Assembly (NCBI GenBank): GCA_022447605.1
Contig: JAKVBG010000014.1
Location: 1 to 64,000, forward strand
From: Mariniblastus sp.
Lineage (GTDB): Bacteria > Planctomycetota > Planctomycetia > Pirellulales > Pirellulaceae
Direction of reading: 5' to 3'
DNA length: 64,000 nucleotides
This document shows positions 37,789 to 47,185 of this stretch, in pieces. Position 1 is the stretch's first letter. Every line of letters begins with the position of its first letter. Position numbers and translations under genes: made by a program. The notes below the pieces were generated by a model. The model did no database searches. It was not told where the DNA came from and worked only from the letters and a program-made list of their open reading frames with translations.

Positions 37789-39696
37789 TTGCTTTCGTCT
37801 CCTGAAAACTTGGGCATCAATATCTTGAAATGGATTATCGGCTTGGTCTGCTTGTTGGGAGGCGCGGCGCTGGTTGCCCTCTTCGTTTGGGATGACTCAT
37901 CCCGCCCGGTAGAACCGGTACGGGCCGACTTGGAATACGAGAATGTGGTTAAACTCCCGTCGCAACTGGGCGCGTCCTGGTCGGAGGTGGACAATCCCGA
38001 GTCCGATGGGTGGGATACTGAAGCATTTCAGGACGAGGCAAAAAAGCAGTTCAAGCAGCTGGGTAAACAACTCGCCCACCCGGATCAACTATCTGCCGAT
38101 CAGTTGACAGGCCTGGTCGGCGATAGTTTTCGATGTGCCGATTTGGTGCCGCCTGATTTCCCTGTGGTCTATCAGGACACCGATCTGGTCGTGCAGCGCT
38201 GGCAGGCAGCCGATACGGAATTTTCGGAAGACCGCCTGACGCGCAGTGGTGTGACCGGTTGGTTGTCGGCGCTCAAAGAGTTGGTCGCCCCGTTTGCAGC
38301 AGATGGGGCGAACCCTGAGTTGGAGTACCAATTCAAGATCTACCGGGTGTCGCCACTCGGCGATCGGTTGACTGAGACTCGGCAGTTTGTTTCCCTGTTT
38401 GGTGATGGTCCAGAGGGGAGAGTCGAACAACATTCCGATTGGATTGCCCGTTGGTCGATTGAAAGCGATGGCCAGCATCGCCTGGTGGAAGTCGAGCCGA
38501 TCTCTATTGAACAGACGAGCGGCCAGCGCAAGGCGGAACTGTTTACCGACGTGACCGAGTCGGTCATGGCGGGTTCCGGTGCCCCGGATCACCAGTTCCT
38601 GTTAGGCCTCGATCACTGGTTTGAGCGGGTGCAGGACCAGAGATATTCGGCATTTATCGGGATTTCGGGGATTACCTTGGGGGATGTCGACGGGGATGGC
38701 CTGGAGGATATGTACGTCTGCCAGGAAACGGGATTGCCCAACCGCCTATTCCTCCAGCAGGAGGATGGGACGTTGAAGGATGTGTCGGCGGATTGGGGAG
38801 TGGACTGGCTGCAAACCAGCCGGAGTGCTTTGCTGCTCGACCTGGACAACGACGGTGACCAGGACCTTGCGGTGGCGATCATGGGTGGCATTGCATTGGC
38901 CGAGAACGATGGAAGTCGCTTCCAGCTCAAACAAATCTTGCCCACGACCGATGACACCACGTCCATTGTGGCGGCCGACTATGACAACGACGGCCGACTC
39001 GATCTTTATGTCTGTGCCAATTTCAGCAACACCAGTCTCGGTAACGAACTTCCCAGCGATTCTGCCGATTTCGTAATTCACGATGCTAATGATGGTGGCA
39101 AGAACAGCCTGTTTCACAATGAAATGAAGCAGGGTGAATGGAATTTCCGGGACGTGACGGGCGAAATCGGGTTGGATGTCAATAATCAAAAATACAGTTG
39201 GGCAGCCGCCTGGGAAGACTACGACAACGACGGGGATATGGATCTCTACGTGGCGAACGATTTTGGACGGGACAACCTTTATCGCCATGAGGTCGTCGAT
39301 GGGGAAATTCATTTTTCCGATGTGGCGGAATCGGCCAACGTGGAAAATGCGGCCAGCGGAATGTCGACGTCGTTTGGGGATTTCAACCGGGATGGGCTGA
39401 TGGATGTATTCATCAGCAACATGTACTCCTCGGCCGGTAACCGGATTGCTTTTCAGGAACAATTCAAACCGGATGCCCCGGCCGAAGTCCGCAACCGGAT
39501 GGCGCGATTAGCCCGTGGAAATACGTTGCTGCAGAACCGGGGTGACGGGTCGTTTGAGGATGTGAGCGGAATGTCGGGTGTCGAGATGGGGCGCTGGGCA
39601 TGGGGCTCGCTCTTCTTTGACCTGAATAACGATGGCTGGGAAGACCTGATGGTGGCCAATGGTTTTGTGACGACCGATGACACGGGTGATTTGTGA
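37789..39696 (+). CDS. FG-GAP/VCBS repeat protein, 5' part of a gene broken by in-frame TGA
   Basis: 635 residues to the TGA at 39694-39696. No ATG fits; TTG 37789 is the earliest plausible start, with GGGGA about 12 bases upstream. One N-terminal membrane anchor is visible (about 12-32, WIIGLVCLLGGAALVALFVW), so the protein faces outward. Calcium-type FG-GAP/VCBS loops recur, e.g. DVDGDGLED, DLDNDGDQDL, DYDNDGRLDL, DYDNDGDMDL and DLNNDGWEDL, making a beta-propeller as in CRTAC1/ASPIC proteins. The frame continues after TGA without a gap into the matching half of the same family (39697-41358). See the entry for the TGA. Confidence 0.85.
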   Translation: MLSSPENLGINILKWIIGLVCLLGGAALVALFVWDDSSRPVEPVRADLEYENVVKLPSQLGASWSEVDNPESDGWDTEAFQDEAKKQFKQLGKQLAHPDQLSADQLTGLVGDSFRCADLVPPDFPVVYQDTDLVVQRWQAADTEFSEDRLTRSGVTGWLSALKELVAPFAADGANPELEYQFKIYRVSPLGDRLTETRQFVSLFGDGPEGRVEQHSDWIARWSIESDGQHRLVEVEPISIEQTSGQRKAELFTDVTESVMAGSGAPDHQFLLGLDHWFERVQDQRYSAFIGISGITLGDVDGDGLEDMYVCQETGLPNRLFLQQEDGTLKDVSADWGVDWLQTSRSALLLDLDNDGDQDLAVAIMGGIALAENDGSRFQLKQILPTTDDTTSIVAADYDNDGRLDLYVCANFSNTSLGNELPSDSADFVIHDANDGGKNSLFHNEMKQGEWNFRDVTGEIGLDVNNQKYSWAAAWEDYDNDGDMDLYVANDFGRDNLYRHEVVDGEIHFSDVAESANVENAASGMSTSFGDFNRDGLMDVFISNMYSSAGNRIAFQEQFKPDAPAEVRNRMARLARGNTLLQNRGDGSFEDVSGMSGVEMGRWAWGSLFFDLNNDGWEDLMVANGFVTTDDTGDL

Positions 39697-39723
39697 AGTT
39701 TCTGGTGGCGGCAGGTCGTGTCG
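39694..39723 (+). promoter_or_regulatory. In-frame TGA followed by a SECIS-like hairpin
   Basis: TGA at 39694-39696 interrupts ...DTGDL-stop-SFWWRQVV in an otherwise unbroken frame. Downstream, T39706-C39712 can pair with G39718-G39723 (six pairs, three of them G-T, with G39710 bulged) around the loop AGGTC (39713-39717). The E. coli fdhF selenocysteine element has loop AGGUCU beginning 18 nt after UGA, with a bulged U two pairs below the loop. Here the loop begins 17 nt after TGA and the bulged base is a G. The geometry is similar but the stem is weak, so selenocysteine insertion is a hypothesis only. Confidence 0.35.
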
Positions 39724-41358
39724 AACGGACAAACAAAGCAGGGAGATCAGGTGACCGAGGCGCTCAACCGAGCCAACTCGGAATGGTCGCGGATGATGCG
39801 CGAGGGTCGGTCGTTCAGCGGCCGCGAAAAAAATTGCATCTTTATCAACACGGGTGGTAACCCATTGGCGGCCGGGCGATTCGCCGATATTTCCTCGGTC
39901 AGCGGACTCGATTTTCCCGATGATGGACGAGCGATCGCCCTGGTTGACTGGGACCACGACGGCGATCTGGATATGTGGATTTCCAATCGGAGTGCCCCCC
40001 GTCTGAGGCTGATGCGCAATGACAATGGGACCGGCAACCATTATGTCATGCTACTGCTGGAGGGGAATGGTCAAACGACTAACCGGGATGGTATCGGTGC
40101 CCGGGTCGAGTTGATCCTGGATCGACCGGAGGCCGATGACGCTTCGCCGGCCGCGTCGCAGCGTTCCATACGTACCCTGCGCGGGGGCGAAGGCTTCCTG
40201 GGACAATCGAGCAAGTGGCTGCATTTTGGTTTAGGACCCGAACAGTCGGTGCGCGAGATTACGGTTGACTGGCCCGGTGGAACCAAGGAGACCTTTCGTG
40301 GTGTTCAGGTCGACGGGCGTTACCGACTGGTCCAGGGGCAGGGTGTAGCCGACCAGGTAAAAACACCGACCAGGCCGATGGCCTTGGCGCCCGGTCCGCA
40401 GGTGCCTGCCAAGCGGACCCAGGTTGCCAGAATCCCGATGATCGATCTGTTAAGCGTACCCGATGGGACGTTTGTCGGTTTTGATGGACGGAAACAGCAA
40501 TTGATGGATCGCAAAGGTCGGCCGATGTTGGTGACCTTCTGGTCCAGTGATTGCCCTCACTGCCAGGAGGAACTCAAAGAGTTGTCGGAGCGGCATGCAG
40601 ACTTGCAATCATCAGGCATTGAGGTCATTGCCCTTTCGATCGATGAACTGAATGACTCGGACAGTGGTGGGGACAAAGCCCTCAAAATGGTGCGCGACAA
40701 CCAGTACCCCTTCCTGGTGGGAAAGGCGACGGCGCAAATGGCGGCCGCTTTTCAAATCCTGCATAACTTGCAAATCGCCATCCACCGACAATTGCCCCTT
40801 CCCTCGAGTTTCCTGATTGATGAGTACGGTCGCCTGGCGGTGATCTATAAAGGACCCGTCTCTGTTGATCAGGTGAAATCGGACCTGGCACATTCCCAGG
40901 GAGACCGGGAAAAACGCTTTCTCGATGCTGCCCTGATACCGGGTAGCAACCTGTCCCATCCACGGGTCGATGAAATCGCCCAAAAAAAAGCAGTGCGGCT
41001 TTCCTATCGGTTCGGTAATGACCTGCAGCAGGCAGGTCGCCCCGACTTGGCGTTGGCTCAATACCTGGATGCCCTCCGATTGAAACCCGATTTTGCCGAG
41101 GCCCATTACAATCTGGGAGTGGTTTGCCGCGAAATGGAATTGATTGACAAGGCGCTCGACTCGTTTCGCCAGGCGACCGAATGCAAGCCCGGTTTTGCCG
41201 AAGCCCATAATGCGCTGGGTGAAATGCTCGGTGCCAAAGGTCGCTTGTCGGAGGCGGTGGAACAGTTCGAAAAGGCGGTCGAGTTGGACAGCGAATATTC
41301 GGTCGCCCGTAAGAACCTGGAAACGGCCCGATCGCTGCTGCAACAGCGGAACCAATAA
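39718..41358 (+). CDS. ASPIC/UnbV, thioredoxin-like and TPR protein, 3' part of the broken gene
   Basis: In frame with the upstream half; codons 39697-39717 (SFWWRQV) belong to it, and GTG 39718 is only a possible restart. Order: a final FG-GAP unit (DWDHDGDLDMWISN), the ASPIC/UnbV domain (RTLRGGEGFLGQSSKWLHFG, VDWPGGTKETFRGV), a TlpA/AhpC-like thioredoxin fold with CPHC (nt 40552-40563) after MLVTFWSSD, and C-terminal TPR units (ALDSFRQATECKPGFAEAHNA). CPHC resembles the DsbA active site. The combination suggests an outward-facing redox protein. If the TGA is a true stop, this half may be untranslated and the gene a pseudogene. Confidence 0.82.
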   Translation: MSNGQTKQGDQVTEALNRANSEWSRMMREGRSFSGREKNCIFINTGGNPLAAGRFADISSVSGLDFPDDGRAIALVDWDHDGDLDMWISNRSAPRLRLMRNDNGTGNHYVMLLLEGNGQTTNRDGIGARVELILDRPEADDASPAASQRSIRTLRGGEGFLGQSSKWLHFGLGPEQSVREITVDWPGGTKETFRGVQVDGRYRLVQGQGVADQVKTPTRPMALAPGPQVPAKRTQVARIPMIDLLSVPDGTFVGFDGRKQQLMDRKGRPMLVTFWSSDCPHCQEELKELSERHADLQSSGIEVIALSIDELNDSDSGGDKALKMVRDNQYPFLVGKATAQMAAAFQILHNLQIAIHRQLPLPSSFLIDEYGRLAVIYKGPVSVDQVKSDLAHSQGDREKRFLDAALIPGSNLSHPRVDEIAQKKAVRLSYRFGNDLQQAGRPDLALAQYLDALRLKPDFAEAHYNLGVVCREMELIDKALDSFRQATECKPGFAEAHNALGEMLGAKGRLSEAVEQFEKAVELDSEYSVARKNLETARSLLQQRNQ

Positions 41359-41569
41359 CTGGCAGTCAGTTTCTGGTAAAGTCTGACGGTTGGGAGAGCC
41401 GGGCAGTCCAGCCTGCCGGCAAGGACTTGGCAATCTGTTCTCATTTGGCAAACGGTTCACGACGTGTCAGATTTGCCAATTTTGAGGGTCAGACATGGAC
41501 GATGAAATTCCTGGTCGGGAGTCTTTTGCGTTCGGTCCCTATATCGCTCAAACCGTATTCCGTGTCATC

Positions 41570-42169
41570 ATGAAATATCGTCTCCTGTTCAGCTGCGCCG
41601 TTTCTCTTCTGGTGTTGGGTGGTAGCTTGGCCTGCGGTCAAACACCGATCCTGCCTGGAGAACCGCAAGCCGATGGCCAGCCGGTCCAGGAGTCGCTGGG
41701 AGATGCACCGGGTGAGTTGAAACAGGATGACAAGCAACCACCCGTGACGGCTTTGGGAACGGAACTCGACAAGTGGCCACTCCAATCGATTGATCAGATC
41801 AGTCTCGATATTCGGGACAAGGCTAAAGTGGTTCCCCGCGATCGTTCCGGATTGTTGATCAACGAATCGAAATCGAACTGGAACGATTTCTATCCGACCC
41901 AGAAGGATTTCGCCTGGTGTCCACCTGACATCAGTTACCAGCCTCTCTATTTTCAGGATATCGCGCTCGAGCGTTACGGGCAGATACCTTACCGCTGTGC
42001 TGGGGTGCAAGAGGCCCTGTCCGGTGTTCATTTTTTCGCGTCCGCCATGACGCTTCCCTTCCAGGTCTTGGCAGATCCTCCTTGTTGCTGTGAATATCCC
42101 CTCGGTTATTGCCGCCCTGGCAACCCGGCTCCCTCTACCTTTCAAGATTGCCTGTTCTGGGTTCGATAG
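41570..42169 (+). CDS. Cysteine-rich secreted protein of a planctomycete family
   Basis: About 199 residues from ATG 41570, which puts the signal segment LLFSCAVSLLVLGGSLACG at the N-terminus; the frame is open from 41495. The mature part has a Gln/Pro-rich linker, then the conserved-looking block ISYQPLYFQDIALERYGQ, HFFASAMTLPFQVLADPP, and CCCEYPLGYCRPGNPAP. I recall similar planctomycete secreted proteins with this PLYF...LERYG...PPCEC..PLG..RPG pattern but no assigned function. The clustered cysteines suggest disulfides or metal binding. SLAC near the cleavage site is only a weak lipobox. Confidence 0.72.
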   Translation: MKYRLLFSCAVSLLVLGGSLACGQTPILPGEPQADGQPVQESLGDAPGELKQDDKQPPVTALGTELDKWPLQSIDQISLDIRDKAKVVPRDRSGLLINESKSNWNDFYPTQKDFAWCPPDISYQPLYFQDIALERYGQIPYRCAGVQEALSGVHFFASAMTLPFQVLADPPCCCEYPLGYCRPGNPAPSTFQDCLFWVR

Positions 42170-42193
42170 CCGAGCGAGTTTGGTTGCAGGCCT

Positions 42194-42214
42194 TTTCCCG
42201 TCCCCAGCGGGAAA
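42194..42214. repeat. Inverted repeat ahead of putA
   Basis: TTTCCCG (42194-42200) and CGGGAAA (42208-42214) are perfectly complementary across a 7-nt loop, followed by a second small hairpin AGCCG-GGGTA-CGGCT (42214-42228). They lie in the gap between the cysteine-rich gene and putA. The T-run needed for a classical terminator is missing, so their role (3' processing or a putA operator) is open. Confidence 0.4.
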
Positions 42215-42336
42215 GCCGGGGTACGGCTCCTTTAGATAAAAAACGGGCTCAGCACTTCCAGAAATGACAAGACGCGTTCCGTTGGGTGGACGAGAATGCG
42301 AGCGTGGCAATCCCCAGAACCTCGCCAGGTGCATCG

Positions 42337-45300
42337 ATGTCGAAACATTCCGTTCATGATCTTGAACGTTTAGCGAAACCGTCAGTGGAACTGGCAGCTC
42401 AGATTCTTGCCGCATCGAGAAAACGGGAGACCCGTCAGGAGCGCAGTCAATCAGGCCTGATGGCCCGCATGATGGATGACGTGCCTGGCAAAAAATTCAC
42501 GATCGCCATGGCTGACCAGGTGCTGAGGATCAAGTTGCCTCGGCGAGCAGCGGATCGGATGGATACCCTGATCCGTCATTACGGGGTGCCGAGATATTTT
42601 GGTTTTCTCGATCGACTCGGCATGTGGGCCGGGAACCAATTAGCTCGCCTGTTTCCCGCCTCGGTGATGCCCTTGGTTAAATCGAAGGTCCGCTCGGAAT
42701 CTTCCAGTGTGATTATTCCGGCCGAGGCGGCACCTTTTGACCGTTATGTCCAGGAAAAAAACCGAGAGGACATACGGATCAATTTTAACCAACTGGGCGA
42801 GGCTGTTCTGGGAAACGCAGAAGCCGCGCGACGCTTGGAGGCTTACCTCGACCGTTTGCAAGGTGTCCAGATTGACTATGCCTCGGTCAAGCTCTCGTCA
42901 ATTGTCAGCCAGGTCAGCCTGACCGGTTACGAGGAAACGGTCGCTGCCATGAGCAGCGAACTGCGGAAGATCTATCGTGCTGCCATCAAGTCGAGTGCTC
43001 TCCCCGAGGGCAGCAAGGCGAAGTTTGTCAACCTGGACATGGAAGAGTACCGGGACCTGCATTTGACCGTGGATGTTTTTCAGAGTGTCCTCGAGGAAGC
43101 CGAGTTCGAGAGATTGGAGGCGGGGATCGTCTTGCAGGCGTACTTGCCCGATTCGTATCCTGTTTTGCAAGCCTTAACCGAATGGGCCAGGGGCCGTTAT
43201 CAAAAGACGGGAGCCGGGATCAAAATTCGCCTGGTGAAAGGGGCTAACCTGGCCATGGAGCAGGTGGAGGCCAGCCTCCGTGACTGGGAGCAGGCACCTT
43301 ATACGACCAAAGCCGATGTCGACGCCAACTACAAGCGGATGCTCGAATTTGCAACGCGCCCGGAGAATGTCGAAGCTGTCCGGGTCGGTGTGGCGAGTCA
43401 CAACCTGTTTGATATTGCCCTTGCCATGTTGCTTCGCTCGGAAAGAAACGTGGAAGACCGGGTTGAGTTCGAGATGCTGGAGGGGATGGCCAACGCCCAG
43501 GCATTGGAGGTCCGACAAAGAACAGGTGGCATGGTGGTCTACACACCGGTCTGCCTGAACAAGGACTTTGAATCGGCGGTCGCCTACCTCGTTCGGCGGC
43601 TCGATGAAAATACGGCTCCCGGCAGTTTTCTGGGTGATCTGTTTGCCCTGGAGGAGGGCAGCGACGTTTGGGTCGAACAGAGTAAAAGTTTTCAGCAGGC
43701 GTGTCAGCACGCCGCTTCGGCCGCTTTGGCGAGTACTCCGAATCGAACGCAGAACCGGTTGGCCGAGCAACCGGCTGCTGAAGCGGCTGATCAACCGTTC
43801 CGTAACACGGCAGACACAGACTTCTCGCTGCCTGCCAACCGTACCTGGGTCGAACAGATCTGCCAACAGTGGCAAACGGCGAGCGTGGAACCGGTGCCGA
43901 TCCAATTCGGTGGCCGAGAAGTGACCGAGGATCGGCTGACGGGCCGGGGTTCGGATCCGTCACGGCCGGGCCACCTGGCCTACACGTTTGCCCAGGGGAC
44001 GGCAGAGGATCTCGAAGTGGCGTTGCAAACGGCGGTCGAAGGACAGCGCCAATGGGAGGCGTTGGGCAGTGAACGGCATGGTGAAATTTTACGTCGCGCC
44101 GCGGCCCGATTTGCCGAGTGCCGGGGTGATACGATCGGCGCGATGATGCTCGACGCGGGCAAGGCAGCTGTTGAGGCTGATGTTGAGATCAGTGAGGCGA
44201 TCGATTTTGCAAACTATTATTCGCATTCCCTGCAACAGGACGGTTGGTTTGATGGCACTACCATGAATCCGTGTGGGGTTGTCGTGGTCACACCGCCCTG
44301 GAATTTTCCCTACGCGATTCCCGCAGGGGGTGTCCTGGCGGCACTGGCAGCCGGCAACTCGGTCATCCTCAAGCCGGCGCGACTCTCGGTGTTGACGGCT
44401 TGGCAACTGGCCAGCCAGTTGTGGGAGGCGGGTGTTCCAAAGAACGTTCTGCAGTTTCTTCCACTGGTGGACGGAGCGACGGGGAAGCGTTTGGTCAGCG
44501 ACCCCAGGGTCAACGCAGTGATCCTGACAGGTAGTTATTACACGGCTGCCATGTTCCAGGAGTGGCGACCTGATTTGCGGCTGTACGCGGAAACCAGTGG
44601 CAAGAACAGCATGGTCATTACCGTGGCGGCCGACCTGGATCTGGCGATCAAGGACCTGGTCCAGGGAGCGTTTGGCCATGCGGGCCAGAAGTGTTCGGCC
44701 ACCAGTCTGGCGTTGGTTCAGAAAGAAGTTTACGACGACCCGCATTTTATGGCACAGCTGAAAGACGCTGCCGAAAGCCTGGTCGTGGGTGGTTCCTGGA
44801 ACCGATCGGCGGTCGTCACACCGGTGATTCAGCCACCGGACAAGTACCTGGAGCAGGGCCTCCACCAATTGGAACCGGGTGAAGAATGGCTGCTCAAGCC
44901 GGAGATGGTCGACGAAAATCCCTGCCTCTGGAGACCGGGCATCCGCATCGGCGTCCAACCCGGCAGCTGGTACCACAAGAACGAGTGTTTCGGCCCAGTC
45001 CTTGGTTTGATCCGGGTGGAAGACCTGGACCAGGCGATCGAAATTCAGAACAGCAGTGATTTTGGTCTGACGGGTGGCTTGCACTCTTTGGACCCCAAGG
45101 AGATTACCCGTTGGCGCGAGCGGGTCGAGGTAGGCAATGCGTACATTAACCGCGGCACGACCGGCGCGATTGTCCAGCGTCAACCGTTTGGCGGCTGGAA
45201 AGATTCCTGTGTCGGTCCCGGTCCCAAGGCGGGTGGTCCCAATTATGTGTCGGCGCTGGCTGATTGGCATGAGACAGGTGCTCCCCAGCGTCGAGCTGAG

Positions 45301-45873
45301 TTGGACGAAAAACTCGAGAAGGCTGTCGAGCAACTGAGCCAACTCGATTTTGGCCCTGAGGAATATGACGGATTGGCGGCTACGGCGGGTAGCTACGCCT
45401 ATTGGTGGCAGCAAGAATTTTCGGTGGAACACGACCCGAGCCAGGTCCATGGTGAGTCGAACTGTTTTCGTTATGTCCCCCGCCCCTGGCACGTCTTGAG
45501 GATTCAGGACTCGGACCAGGCCGGTAGCGCGATGGCAGTTGCCCGTACCGTGTTGGCCTGTTTGGTGACCGGGACTGAGTTGCAGGTCAGTCTCTCTCAG
45601 TTGGACCCGAAGTTGGCGGCGATCGCTCAAATTGCCGGCGCCGATTGCCGGCAGGAGTCCGACGACCAACTCTCGCAACGGCTGGCTGCCATGAGTGTGG
45701 GTAGCTTGCGATTGCTGGGTCCCTACGATATCCAGCTGTTTTCACCCAAACGGATCGGCAATATCCCGATCCTTTCACCAGGCGTTTTGTCCAATGGCAG
45801 GATCGAGCTACTGAGTCACCTGCGGGAGCAGTCGATCTCCCAGACCGTTCACCGGTATGGGAATATCGTCTGA
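42337..45873 (+). CDS. putA: Bifunctional proline dehydrogenase / glutamate-semialdehyde dehydrogenase
   Basis: About 1178 residues from ATG 42337 (frame open from 42286). The enzyme oxidises proline to glutamate with FAD and then NAD+. The proline dehydrogenase barrel occupies about 90-470, with GAGIKIRLVKGANL and DSYPVLQALTEWARG. The aldehyde dehydrogenase domain follows (about 520-1000), with VVVTPPWNFPYAIPAGG, ETSGKNSMVIT and GHAGQKCSATS, in which Cys786 is the nucleophile. The last 170 residues form a C-terminal extension as in longer PutA types. No N-terminal ribbon-helix-helix DNA-binding domain is present, so it should not repress its own gene. It is monocistronic. Confidence 0.95.
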   Translation: MSKHSVHDLERLAKPSVELAAQILAASRKRETRQERSQSGLMARMMDDVPGKKFTIAMADQVLRIKLPRRAADRMDTLIRHYGVPRYFGFLDRLGMWAGNQLARLFPASVMPLVKSKVRSESSSVIIPAEAAPFDRYVQEKNREDIRINFNQLGEAVLGNAEAARRLEAYLDRLQGVQIDYASVKLSSIVSQVSLTGYEETVAAMSSELRKIYRAAIKSSALPEGSKAKFVNLDMEEYRDLHLTVDVFQSVLEEAEFERLEAGIVLQAYLPDSYPVLQALTEWARGRYQKTGAGIKIRLVKGANLAMEQVEASLRDWEQAPYTTKADVDANYKRMLEFATRPENVEAVRVGVASHNLFDIALAMLLRSERNVEDRVEFEMLEGMANAQALEVRQRTGGMVVYTPVCLNKDFESAVAYLVRRLDENTAPGSFLGDLFALEEGSDVWVEQSKSFQQACQHAASAALASTPNRTQNRLAEQPAAEAADQPFRNTADTDFSLPANRTWVEQICQQWQTASVEPVPIQFGGREVTEDRLTGRGSDPSRPGHLAYTFAQGTAEDLEVALQTAVEGQRQWEALGSERHGEILRRAAARFAECRGDTIGAMMLDAGKAAVEADVEISEAIDFANYYSHSLQQDGWFDGTTMNPCGVVVVTPPWNFPYAIPAGGVLAALAAGNSVILKPARLSVLTAWQLASQLWEAGVPKNVLQFLPLVDGATGKRLVSDPRVNAVILTGSYYTAAMFQEWRPDLRLYAETSGKNSMVITVAADLDLAIKDLVQGAFGHAGQKCSATSLALVQKEVYDDPHFMAQLKDAAESLVVGGSWNRSAVVTPVIQPPDKYLEQGLHQLEPGEEWLLKPEMVDENPCLWRPGIRIGVQPGSWYHKNECFGPVLGLIRVEDLDQAIEIQNSSDFGLTGGLHSLDPKEITRWRERVEVGNAYINRGTTGAIVQRQPFGGWKDSCVGPGPKAGGPNYVSALADWHETGAPQRRAELDEKLEKAVEQLSQLDFGPEEYDGLAATAGSYAYWWQQEFSVEHDPSQVHGESNCFRYVPRPWHVLRIQDSDQAGSAMAVARTVLACLVTGTELQVSLSQLDPKLAAIAQIAGADCRQESDDQLSQRLAAMSVGSLRLLGPYDIQLFSPKRIGNIPILSPGVLSNGRIELLSHLREQSISQTVHRYGNIV

Positions 45874-45936
45874 TTGGTGGGATGGCGGGTCCTCGAAATT
45901 AAGCGACCAGCCGGCTCGAAGTGACCGTTCGGCGGG

Positions 45937-47073
45937 TCAGTTCCCGGGGTTGTTGTCCAACTCGGCAGCGGCACCGACGGCCTCCGAAATATGGGACAAA
46001 CCGTGTTTTTCCAGCTGCTGCAAGAGGTAACGGTTGATTCTCTTGGCAGTGCCTGGACCGCCATAGATGAAGCCGGTGTAAATCTGGACCAGAGAGGCGC
46101 CAGCCAGAATCATCTGCCAGGCGTCGGGGCCCGACATGATGCCGCCCACACCGATGATCGGTACCTGGTCACCCACCCGCAAGTAGAGTTGATGCACCCG
46201 TTCACGGCTTCGCGCTGTCAACGGAGCCCCTGACAACCCTCCCGCACCGACAGAATCGACCTGTGATTTTGGCGTCGCGAGGTGCTCGCGGGAGATGGTT
46301 GTGTTGGTGGCAATGATCCCGTTCAAATGGGTCGCTTCGACGATATGCTGGAAATCATCCAGTTGAAACTCGGTTAGATCGGGTGCAATTTTCAGGAACA
46401 CTGGTCGGCAATGCGTATTGTGCTGTTGGGCCAGTTCCGTATTCAATTCAGTGATCGCCGGGATCAACTGCAAAAGTTGTTCCCGATCCTGCAACTTTCT
46501 CAATCCGGGCGTGTTGGGGGAGCTGACATTGATTGTGAAATAGTCGGCACAGGGGAACAGCCGGCGGAAACTTTTCAGGTAGTCTTCGGTGGCGGCTTCC
46601 TCGGGGACGACCTTGGTCTTGCCAATATTGATTCCCAGCGGTTGCCTGGAGGGTTCGCCGTGGAGTTCATGCGTTAGCAGCCTGGCAACCTCCTTAGAAC
46701 CGGCGTTGTTGAATCCCATCCGATTGATCAAGGCCCGGTCGGTGGGCAAGCGGAACAGGCGTGGTCGCGGATTACCGTTCTGGCCCTCTCCCGTGATGGT
46801 GCCGACCTCGATGTGGCCAAAACCGAGACAGCCCAATTCCCTGTGCCAACGGGCGTCCTTGTCAAATCCAGCCGCTAAGCCGACCGGATTGACAAACTTC
46901 ATTCCGCAGATTTCCGAGGCGAGGCGGGGGTCGTTGACAAAATGCCGACGGCGCCAGAGTGCAGACAGGCCAGGGACTTTCAATAAACCGGAAAAGGCCC
47001 CCATGGAGGCGTAGTGGGCTGTTTCAGCCGGTAGCAGAAATAACAGGGGTTTGGCGACCAGGTTCCAAAGCAC
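45937..47073 (-). CDS. pyrD: Dihydroorotate dehydrogenase (quinone), class 2
   Basis: About 378 residues from GTG 47073, giving VLWNLVAKPLLFLLPAETAH as the N-terminal membrane-associating helix typical of class 2. The frame is open to a TTG at 47154, but that extension is polar and unlike the family. The enzyme oxidises dihydroorotate to orotate and passes electrons to quinone. Motifs: NPVGLAAGFDKDA, MGFNNAG, FTINVSSPNTPGLRKLQ with the catalytic Ser, and GVGGIMSGPDAW plus VQIYTGFIYGGP for FMN phosphate binding. No other pyr gene is adjacent. It follows the S1-domain gene on the same strand. Confidence 0.93.
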   Translation of the reverse strand: MLWNLVAKPLLFLLPAETAHYASMGAFSGLLKVPGLSALWRRRHFVNDPRLASEICGMKFVNPVGLAAGFDKDARWHRELGCLGFGHIEVGTITGEGQNGNPRPRLFRLPTDRALINRMGFNNAGSKEVARLLTHELHGEPSRQPLGINIGKTKVVPEEAATEDYLKSFRRLFPCADYFTINVSSPNTPGLRKLQDREQLLQLIPAITELNTELAQQHNTHCRPVFLKIAPDLTEFQLDDFQHIVEATHLNGIIATNTTISREHLATPKSQVDSVGAGGLSGAPLTARSRERVHQLYLRVGDQVPIIGVGGIMSGPDAWQMILAGASLVQIYTGFIYGGPGTAKRINRYLLQQLEKHGLSHISEAVGAAAELDNNPGN

Positions 47074-47185
47074 GGGCTGGTTTTTCCGTTGTCTGTTCTT
47101 GGTAAACGAAATGCGGGAAAGGGAATTCCGGGCTGGGAGCCGGCCTGATTTCAATACTCAGGGAACCGGGCAACGCCGGAAACAT

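Noticed and set aside
44089..45678. 529-codon open frame antisense to putA
   Set aside because: It is a mirror of the codon bias of putA. Its translation has no recognisable motif or start signal, and putA is strongly supported on the other strand.
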